Assembly: GCA_003117195.1 (NCBI GenBank)
Contig: BDSI01000012.1
Coordinates: forward strand, 806,001-870,000
Direction: 5' to 3'
Source of the DNA: Eudorina sp. 2006-703-Eu-15
Taxonomy: Eukaryota; Chlorophyta; Chlorophyceae; Chlamydomonadales; Volvocaceae
DNA length: 64,000 nucleotides
Under the pieces are notes generated by a model. That model ran no database searches. It was given only the letters and a program-made list of their open reading frames with translations, and was not told where the DNA came from. The position numbers and the translations under genes were made by a program. This document shows, one piece after another, positions 44,763-54,900 of this stretch (the stretch's first letter is position 1; each line of letters begins with the position of its first letter).

Positions 44763-45205
44763 GAAGGAGATAAGAGATATGTGGTCTTGTGGACCGCAGC
44801 GAGGGGGGATCTCGTACCGAGGACGGTCCGCCCGCTCGCACGGCAGCTCGACACCCACACGGGGTCCACACCCACACGGGGGGCGGGTGGTGGCCAGCTG
44901 GCAGGCAACGCCCAAACCACTATAGATTGAGGGCTCAAACGGACGGTTGGGCGGTGGAGCGGCTTAGGACAACCGATCAATAACGACCGGCAACAGGGGT
45001 GCCGTCGGCGGCCCCGCTGCCTCTTTGCGCATGGGCATCCTCATCTGCCCCATTGGCGGCGTGGTTCATCATGACATGACATGTACGGCATGTGCCGTAC
45101 ACCTGGGGATGGTAGGTCCGTGTTTGCTGAAGAAGCGCGCCACCCTCGGCGACGCCCTCCCCTCCCCTCCCCTGCGCTGCGCCGCGCCGGGCTGGGTCAA
45201 GAGCG

Positions 45206-45265
45206 CCTCTTGCCCGGGCGCCTCTTGCCCGGGCGCCTCTTGCCCGGGCGCCTCTTGCCCGGGCG
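45206..45265. repeat. Four tandem 15-bp units with a palindromic core
   Basis: Four exact units of CCTCTTGCCCGGGCG, each containing the palindrome GCCCGGGC, and a fifth partial unit. Confidence 0.93.
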
Positions 45266-47372
45266 CCTCTTGCACAGCACTGCGTGCTCCGCGCGTGTCG
45301 GAGCACTTGACGGTGGTGATGTCCTTCTGGATCATTTGGATCCGTGGTTGTGGCGACACGGCATTTTTCCTCCTTGCTCGTCGGTGATGGGCGTGGCTGT
45401 CTGGATGTTGATGTTAGTGTTGGTCGTGGTTTTACGGTTTTGTTGGTGGATTGGATATGGTGTGTGAAGCTGCTGGCCATCGAGTGGCATCGCGGGGGGC
45501 AGTCTGATCAAGCGGAGTCGGCACCGCATGCAGCGCAGCTTGAGTACGGTCGCGCAAGGAGCGTCGTACAGCTTTGCAGCAATCGCAGCTGGCAACAAAA
45601 AACGGGACGCCGGCCGCCGGCCTTGCGCGGCGGAGATGCGAGGGGCCGCCCGTTTCGTTGTTCGTTAATCGCAGCGATTTGTCGTTAGTTACTCGCAGCG
45701 TTGTGTCGTTAGCTACTCGTCAGGTTTGTGTTTCCCGTCCTTCCCAACTAGTGTTCCCAACTAGTGAAGGTACGACAGGGCGGCGCGTTGGGTACGGCGT
45801 TGTTGCGATGCTGTCATGTCACATTACGTTCCTTCCGTGTGTCGAGTTATGTCGTACAGCAGTACGGGTATACAGAAGCGTTCCGTGGCGTTCTTTCGGT
45901 TGTTTCTTTTCGTAGACGCGTCCTTGGCGACTGCCCGCGTCACCGCCACCTGCGTCTCTCTCCGACTCTCTCACTCCCTCTCTTTTCCCCGACCCGTGGG
46001 TCATAAGGCCCCGGGGGCCCCACGCGTCGCATGGGTCCCACGGGGCGCATTGGGCCCGCAGGGGAGGGAAGGGATGGCTGGCGAGAGGAGAGCCCAATAA
46101 TCAGGCTGGGCGCCCTTGCCCTTTCCAGGTTCACCGGGCCAGGCTCGGCCCGGCTGTGCGGTAGGAGGTCGGTCGTGGCCACTGAGTGGAGGCAGCGCTC
46201 AGTTGGGGGCGTTGACGGTTGGTCGTTGCATGGGGAAGTTGGCACTAACCGCAGCCACAGCAGCAGCAGCAGCAGCGGCGCTGAGCGTTGAGCGCTGCTC
46301 CATGGGTTTTGCGATGTTCGTTCAGGGTTGTTGCTTGCCTCGTCGGAAGCGGACGAGACGTCTCCGAAAGGGGGAGTTGCCGCAAGAGCACCTTTCCGTC
46401 GGAGGGCGCGGATCACTGCCCGAAGGAATGAAGACTGAAGGATGAGGGGGCACGATGGGGGATGATACAGGGTGATGGAGGTCGAGTTGGGGTCGAGGTG
46501 ATGGTGGTGGTGGTGGGGTGGCGGAGAACGGAGGAGAGTGCGGGGACGGTGGCGCTGGCTTTGGGGCGGAGGAACCGCCCGGGCGACAGGGTGTGAGCTT
46601 GCGCGGTTGTAAAGCTAGCGGTTACGCGGTTTAAAATACGGTAGTAGCGGTTACGCGCTTTTTAGGATTGAGCTCTGTATAAATTAGTCGTTTCGGTCTT
46701 GCGAGCGTGAGGAGCGGCGTGCTAAGCAGGTCAGCCTGTACGGCGGTCTGTACGGCGTTGCAGGGTCTGTCACCTTCCGAGAACCGTTGTCCGTTGGGCG
46801 ACTTGGATCCAATCCAATCTTGAGGAGGCCTTGGCGCACCATCTCGTACTGCTTACAGTCACAGTGTCGCACGTTACTCCGTCACATAAGCGGCACGTCC
46901 GCGGGTTGGTGAATCTCGATCGCACTTTTTGGGGGTTGAAAGTTGAGGTTGCTTTGGGCCTGGTTGCAGGGACTCCCGTTGCACCTGGCAGTGGCGTTGG
47001 CGGCATTGGCGGCGGCTCTCGGGGGCGAGGGCGCCGCAGGAGGCCTTCGTAGCAGGCCCTACCCGTATTGAAGGGTCACGGTATTGTAGGGACCCTATGG
47101 AACAGATCGCGTCTTGAACTCTAGACACGCAAATCGCAGGCGACCGCGCGCCTCCCGCGCCGAGTCATCCATCCATTTTTTGGAAGTTTCATTCCCTGGC
47201 CTGTTGAGCGTTCAAGGAAGTGTTGTGTTGGTGTGGCGAATTTTGGGCGAGGACTGAGAAGTCGCGATGGAGGTCGAAAGTCGGAATTTGTTTGAGAAAC
47301 CCTGGACGGCATGCCACGGCGTGGAACTTGTTATCATAATTCGGCCGTATTTGGCTTCAACCTGAATCTCGC

Positions 47373-47609
47373 ATGGACCGCGCCAAGATCTACGATCGTG
47401 CTCAGAATGCGGTCAGGTCGGATCTCGGTCAGAGAACTGAGCGCAAGATCGCGCTCAGATCCCTTCAGATCGCGGTCAGAGAACTCCACGAGCAGCGCCT
47501 GGCCCTAGGAGTGACAGCGTTGTCTGGCTTGGCGTGGTTTCTGGTTTGCTTGGCGTGGTTTTGCACCCTGGTCAGTCTCGCGAGTGTCGCATCATATACT
47601 TTTGGTTGA
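47373..47609 (+). CDS. Small hypothetical protein with possible membrane segment
   Basis: A 78-codon open frame from ATG 47373: a charged N-terminal half (MDRAKIYDRAQNAVRSDLGQ onward) followed by a hydrophobic segment LSGLAWFLVCLAWFCTLVSL long enough to span a membrane. The DNA of the charged half contains internal near-repeats (around GATCGCGGTCAGAGAACT), which weakens the case for a gene. No homologue recognised and no flanking exons identified. It may be chance. Confidence 0.15.
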   Translation: MDRAKIYDRAQNAVRSDLGQRTERKIALRSLQIAVRELHEQRLALGVTALSGLAWFLVCLAWFCTLVSLASVASYTFG

Positions 47610-48957
47610 GTTGTGCTAAGCTCGGCACGTAATATGCTCGGCAAACAAATGTTTATAGAGGAAAAGGAGAAGAGAGCGGGCTCTGGGGCTGTGGTGCTGA
47701 AAGCCCTACCCTTCGTATGTACGGTACTGCCGAAACGCTGGCAGCGCTGCAAGAATGGAACCTCTAAAGGCCTGGCCGGGAGTCCCCCGCCCGATCCCGA
47801 TCTGTGTCTTCGATGTGTGGAGGAGGGGCGGTTTCCATTGGGACGCGGAGCCAAGCGCAACACATGTACGGCAGGTTGTCCGGTCGAACTGGGAGGTGTG
47901 GAGGGTGACCCACCCCAGGCTCCAAGACGCACGGGCTGACAGCACGCGCGGACGACGTATCGCTTCAACGGGCTGCTGTTATGGACATGTCCGGGCGGCC
48001 GGCCGGCTAGCGGCTACGCCCGTACGCCGTCGGATTCAAACCCTTGCAACCGCGCAGGAGCGTCTCTCTTCCGCGGGAATACCTTTTGGCCCCACCGGTT
48101 CCAAATGTCTCGAGATTGTGATTGTTTCAAGGTTTTGATTTTCGGGGTTGTATAGAGAGTTTTAAAATGCCGCAAGATTTTTTTCAGCGGACACATGCAC
48201 GCGGACATGCCGTGTGTTTGGACAAGCCATGCCGTGTGTTTGAACAAGCAGACAGAATGTGGGGGCAGACCGGCTGGCGGTGTCAGCCTCAGCGTTGGCG
48301 TCAACCCTGCATCGCAACCCCCCACGGGCGGAAGGGATGTGCGGGGCGGGCATAACTCCGGCGGCTGCGCAGACCCCCGGCGGCCCTCCCATGGACGACA
48401 GAAGAGAAGCGAAGAAGAGAAGGCGAAGTACAATGTGTAACTTTTCTGTACTTTTCGGGGCCTCCGGGGAAAAAACGCCTCAAAGGAAAAACGAAGGGAA
48501 TCCAAGGTATTGAACTCCCGACGCGACTCCCGTTGCATTCCTCAACGTCCGTGGCGCCCCACTCCGGCCCCACTCCGGCCCATCGCCCCAGCCGCCTCCG
48601 CCTCCACGTTCTCCTCCTGCTCGCCGGCGCGCCACCTCCACAGCCACCGGGGGCCCGTCCTCCCAAAGACACACCCATTCACCACCGCCGCTACCACCAC
48701 CACCAAACACGCTGTACGTTCACCGCTGGCAGCAAAAGAAACGTACAGCGAGCAGCCGTCTGCTGTCCGCGGACCACCACCCGCCGCCGAAAGCTGCGCC
48801 GCATCATCAAACGCCCGCGCATCGCCACCGCTCCGCACCTGCCAAATCCCGCGCCGTAAATTGCCGTACACTACCGTACATGCAAGTGCCGCTCAAACCC
48901 AAACCCAACCTCCTCCTGCTCACCCCAGACCCGTTCACCATCGCGCCTACTACCCTG

Positions 48958-51900
48958 TTACACCGTCACCGCCGCCGCCAGCAGCAGCAGCCCCTCATTC
49001 GACAGACCCGGCATCACCAGAGACAGCAGCGGCAGCAGCGCCCAGGAGGGTCGTACAACGGCGGCGGCGGCGGCGGGCCCCGGCCCGCCGGCCGCGGCGG
49101 CGCCGGGAAGCGACGCTAACATGGCCTTGAGCTGCTGCCAGGCCGGCAGCCCCTTGAGCTGCGCCAGGGCGGTCAGTACGGAGGCGATGGGCGGCAGGCC
49201 GTGCAGGGCCAGGGCCGCGGCTAACTCCCCTTGGAGCTCGGCCTCGGTGGCCAGCCGGGAGATGCCTGCAGGGAGGGGTGGGGCAAGGTGAAGGACATTG
49301 GTAATATCATTGGTGATAGGATAATGGTGATACCAATGGTGATATCAATCATACCGCGCTGCTGCCAGTGGAGCAGTTGCCAGGGGCCCAAGCGGCGCCA
49401 GCAGAGAGGGGCGACCCACATGGGACACATTGACCCATGGGTCGTGGACCAACGGGTCCGTACAGATCCGTACACAACTACTCATGCATCGGGCCCCAGT
49501 CAATGCCGTGCCCCCTCCCCCTTCTGTTTCGTGGTCGACGCAGATGCCGTACGCATGTGCACGGCACGATGACGTGGAAGCATGGTCGCGTGTGCGTGCT
49601 GGGACGCGCCCCATGTGACCTGTTCGTACAAAAGAGGGCTGGAGCCGGTAAGCCCGTGCCTGCTGACGGTACGGCGCTCATTGAGGTGGCTCCGAAACCG
49701 ACCACGACCGCAGGGTGGAGGAACGGGGGGTGTTCCGCTTAAAGCCATCGTCCTCAGGCCCCCTTGCCGTCCTCAGTAGAGCGACGGCGGGTTCGAAGGC
49801 GCGAACAGGACATCATCATCATCATCATCATCATCATCATGGCTCACCTGGAACGACGCCCTCAAAGTCGGCTGCCGACAGAATCCGCCCACGCCGCAAG
49901 TACACCTGCAGAGCGCTGCTACTGCTGGCGGCGGCGGCGGCGGCGGCGCCGGACGCGGCCAACCCCGGCGACGGCAGCAGACCCATGGGTCTCCAGCGTC
50001 GGTGCTGTATCGTGCACCACAAGCTGTCCAGGAAGGCCGGCTGTAGCAGCGGCCGCCACAGAGCCTGCTCGTCCAGATCCGCGAAGATCTCCCCGGCTTC
50101 AACCCCCGTCGCCGCCGCGGCGGCGGCGGCGGCCGCCGCCAGGGGACCGCTGTAGTACGCCCTCGCAAGCTGCAGGCCCCGCAGCGCCGCCGGCAGCGGC
50201 ACCTGCGCTGACGTCAGCAGGCTGCCTGGATGGGCGGGCCCGTCCGCGCCCACGGCAGCGGCGACCCATGGGTCAATGGGCGCCGCCGCGCCGCCCAACA
50301 CACCGGTACGGCGCACGCCGCCACCGAGGTCGTCCAGATCCACGGCCCCGAAACCCCTGTCGTACCCCCATGAGGCGGCTCGATGGGTGAGGCACTGCAG
50401 GTGCAGGTACATCTGTAACGCGATGGTCTTCTCCCCCGTGATGCATTCGTACAGAGCGCTGTAGCAGAAGGACAGCAGCTCGGCGCCGTGGCGCCGCCGC
50501 TGCCGCCGCCGCTGCGCCAGCAGCTGCTGCAGCCGCCGCTGCTCCGCCGCCGGCACCGCCGGGCGGCGGGGGGGATGCTGTCGCGGCCTGCCGCGGAGCG
50601 GCGGCGGCGCCAGAAGGACCAGGCCGCGCCGCAGGCCGCTGCCGCCGCCTCCGCCGCCGGCGGACGCCTCCGCCGCCGCCGCCGACGGTGACGCTGACCC
50701 GTCGGCCTCCGCCGCCAGCCACAGATCCCGCATGGCCTTGATGTGCTGCGCGAAGGCCATGATGGAGGGGTCCACGGAGAAGGTCGCGCAGAGGTGCACC
50801 AGATCGAATCCGCCGTCGCCGGCTCCGGAACCGCCGTCGCCGACGGGCGCGGCGCCATCCTGTCGCTCGCCGCCGCCGCCACCGCCACCACCGTCCCGTG
50901 GGTCATAGCCATCAGGGGCGGCACCAACCACATCCGTATCCGTATCCGGATCCTGTGCACCCCACTCGAACTGGGCCCCGGTCGTATCGCCGCTGCCGCC
51001 GCCGCCGCCGCGTCGCCGATCCGCCGGCGACGCGTCAGCCGCCGCCGCCGCGTCGTCGTCATCGGCTGCGGCCGCCGCCGCAGCGGCGATGCGCGCCGCC
51101 GCCGCCTTCGCCGCCGCGCCTTCAAGCGGCGGCGGCGGATGCGCCGGCGGCATTCGCAGCAGCCCTTGGTTGTGGAATGCGCGCGACAGCAAGGAGCGGA
51201 TACCGGAGGGGTCCTGGCTGTAGCTGAGTGACCCGGCACGTTTCTTAACGAACAGCAGTAGCTGACGGTACACGGTTTCCAATGCGCTACAGCCGCCTCC
51301 AGCTGCGGCGGTGGCGGGCGCGTCACCGGCCGTGTACGGTGCCGCAGAGGTTGAGGTGGCGGGCGCAACCACACCTCGCACGGCGTGGGTAAAGGCGGCG
51401 CCGACGGCCGGCGGCGCCGTACCGACTGGCGTCATCGCCGCCGCCGCCGCCGGGGCTCCCTGCCTTGCAACGCCGCCGCCGCCAACAGCCCAGATTCCCG
51501 CCCCGCCGCCTTGCAGCGGCGTCGCGAAGGGGAACTGCCCGTACGGCGTGTGCGGCGGCGCCGCCGCGCCGTTCCCGCCGCCCGCCGTCGCGCCGCCGCC
51601 GCCGGCACTGCCCCTGCTGTTCCAGGACGCCGCCGCTGCCGCCGACGCCGCGGCCCACTGCGCGGCGTGCTGCGATTGCGCCACGGGCAGCGCCCCCGTG
51701 CCGTCGGCTCCCGCGGCCCCCCTGGAGCTCCAATCCAGCTGCTGTGGCCAGTACCGAGGGCCGCGGACCGCGACCCGCACCGTCTGATGGGGCTCAGGCA
51801 GCAGCGCCGGCGCGACCCGCTCGTACGTCACCACCTGGCCTCCGCCCGGGACCGCCTGGTGTCGTACAATCTGTACGGATGCCAGCGGCGCCGTCGGTAC

Positions 51901-54900
51901 CGCGGAAGCCGTGCCGCCCGCCAGGGTACCGCCACCGCCGCCGTCGCCGCCGCCAGGCGGCGCGCCGGGCGAGGCGATGGCGGCGGCGGCGAAGGGGATC
52001 GACTTGCCCGCGGCTGGTCCGACGCCGGCGGCAGTCGTGGCGGTTGCAGCCCCCGGCACCGCAGAGGCGGCTCGCAGCAGCGGCGCGGGTCCCGGCGAGT
52101 CGCCCTCCAAGTGTAAGGCCTCCAGCACGGGGGGAGATCCAGACGCGGCGGCGGCGGCGGCGGCGGTGGCGGGCCCGCCCGCCGTCCCGACACCGACCGT
52201 CGCCGTTGCCGGCGGGCCCGCCCCCGCCGCCGCCGCCCCCGCCGCCGCCGCCGCCGCGGGGGTTCCTATCCCCGGCCGCAGCTGCCCATCCGGGGTCCAG
52301 GGAAGGTTGGCCTTCGTGGACGTCTGCGTTGGGGGCGGAGGTCATCATCGGAGAGGCGGGGGAGGGGTTCAGTCTGTGAGAAGACCAGGGGCCCGGGGAG
52401 GAGGACTGACGGAGTCGGTTGAAGCGAAAATCGGCGGAGGGCGGAGGGGGGAGGGCGGTCTGTGGGGAACCCCCGCGGCCCGAGGACGGGGTGGGGGCAG
52501 GGCGTTAAGAGACGGGGGGAGGCGAGGGAAGGGAGGTGTCGCGCGCTATCGCCCTCCGCCCTTCCTCTCCCTTTATCCTCACTCACAAAAGCCCCTACAC
52601 CCTACACCCTGGCCCCTTCTTTCCCGCCCAGTCTCCCCCTCCCTCCCCCTGCCAGATCCCCTCCCCCTCTTCCTCCTCTCCCCCTCCCCCTCTCCCCTTC
52701 TTCCCCTCTCCCCCTCTTCCTCCTCTCTCCTTCTTCCCCTCCCCCTCTTCCCATCCCTCTCCCCCCCTCCCCCTCCCCCTCCCCCCCGCACCCGGAGCAC
52801 CGTCGAGTCGTCCACCAGAGGCTCCCCCACCCCGGCAGCGCCCTCAGCGGCACCGCGGCCGCCGCCGTCAGCCGCCGCCGCGGCCCCCGCGGCCTGCTGC
52901 CCGCCGCCCCGCCCGCCGCCCGCCGCCGGCGTCACCACCCGCGGGGCGACACCATCAGCTGCAGCGGCACGTAGACCAGCTGCTGCGAGTCCACGTCCAC
53001 TGCCTCCAGACACCGCCGCCGGGCCGCCAACACGTACAGGTGCCGAAACACCTGATCAGGACACACACGCACGCGCATGCGCGCATACACAGAGCGGGCG
53101 GGCGGATTCCTTCTCTTAACACAGAGGTGCAATATTGGTACCCAGAAGCAATATTGGTACTTGGTTTGGGTCGGGCGGGTCTCCTAAACCCACAGATGCG
53201 CGAGGGCAAAATACCAAGAACGAGCTGAACCACACAGGAGGGGGCCAGCTCCGTTTATCCGACAGCCAGCGACGGTCAATCCGTCCGGGGCTCCATCAAC
53301 TGGTTAAGACTCCGCCAGTCAATACAGTTTGACCGTTGCGTCCGTCCGGCCGGCCCGTCCGTCCGACTCACCTGCAGGTGGCAGCGGTTGTCGGTTGGCG
53401 TGTGCGGCAGGGTGGGGAAGAGCGCCACCAGCAGCGCCGCCACCGCCGAGTTGGTGGTGGAGAAGGTGTGGGTGCCTGCGGGAAGGGGGGTTGGGGTACA
53501 GGAGGCCGCACCGCCGGGCGGAAGGGGCTGGAAGGTCACCCGGGGGGGAGGGGCTGGAAGGTCACCCGGGGGGGAGGGGCTGGGAGGTCACCGGGGGGGA
53601 CACCGGGGGGAGGGGCTGGGAGGTCACCCGGGGGGGAGGGGCTGGGAGGTCACCCGGGGGGAGGGGCTGGGAGGCACCCGGGGGGGAGGGGCTGGAGGGC
53701 ACCCGGGGGAGAGGGGCTGGCACCCGGGGGAGAGGGGCTGGGAGGGCACCGGGGGAGAGGGCTGGGAGGGCCGGGGAGAGGGGCTGGGAGGGCACCCGGG
53801 GGAGAGGGGCTGGGAGGCATCCGGGGGAGAGGGGCTGGGAGGTCACCCGGGGAGAGGGGCTGGGAGGGCACCCGGGGGAGGGGCTGGGAGGGCACCCGGG
53901 GAGAGGGCTGGGAGGGGGGGAGAGGGGCTGGGAGGGCACCCGGGGAGAGGGGCTGGAGGGCACCCGGGGGAGAGGGGCTGGGAGGGCACCCGGGGGAGAG
54001 GGGCTGGGAGGGGGCGGGCACCCGGGGGAGGGGCTGGAGGTCACCCGGGGGAGAGGGGCTGGGAGGGCACCGGGGGAGAGGGCTGGGAGGTCACCCGGGG
54101 AGAGGGCTGGGAGGTCACCCGGGGGGAGGGCTGGAGGGCACCCGGGGGAGAGGGGCTGGGAGGTCACCCGGGGGAGAGGGGCTGGGAGGTCACCCGGGGG
54201 AGAGGGGCTGGGAGGGCACCCGGGGGAGAGCTGGGAGGTCACCCGGGGGAGAGGGCTGGGAGGGCACCGGGGGAGAGGGGCTGGGAGGGCACCCGGGGGA
54301 GGGGAGAGGGGCTGGGAGGTCACCCGGGGGAGAGGGGGAGGGCTGGAGAGGGCACCCGGGGAGCGGGGAGAGGGGCTGGGAGGCACCGGGGGGGGGCTGG
54401 GAGGTCACCCGGGGGGGAGGGGCTGGGAGGTCACCCGGGGAGAGGGGCTGGGAGGACACCCGGGGGAGAGGGGAGAGGGGCTGGAGGGCACCGGGGGAGA
54501 GGGGCTGGAGGACACCCGGGGGAGAGGGGCTGGGAGGGCACCGGGGGAGAGGGGCTGGGAGGTCACCCGGGGGAGAGGGGAGAGGGCTGGGAGGTCACCG
54601 GGGGAGAGGGGAGAGGGGCTGGGAGGGCACCGGGGGAGAGGGGAGAGGGGCTGGGAGGGCACCCGGGGGAGAGGGGCTGGGAGGGCACCCGGGGGAGAGG
54701 GGAGAGGGGGGAGGGGAGAAGGGGTGGGGGGCGCGGTTTCGCTGTCTATATTGACAAAGGGGAGAGGGGGGCCCCCATCGAAAGGCTCAAGCCACCCGGC
54801 GTGGGCCCCCCGGCATGCCCCACGACTGCGGGTGCCAGCACCGGCTCCTCTCCGATGTAAGCTGCCCCCTGCTGCGCTTCGTTCTTTTCTGCGCGCCCGG

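Larger units (their letters stand above)
42800..48957. other. Spacer between convergent kinase and APC1 genes
   Basis: The two genes converge on this region, so it should hold both 3' untranslated regions. No conserved coding was found. Contents: GGA/TAG-rich tract 42877-42983, TG tracts 43868-43922 and 44051-44079 (a TGTAA poly(A)-like signal at 43921-43925), a partial dispersed repeat at 44150-44195, (GAGG)n 44717-44762, 15-bp tandem units 45206-45265 and one small open frame with a possible membrane segment (47373-47609). A TTACA (TGTAA on the APC1 strand) occurs near 46855. Confidence 0.5.
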
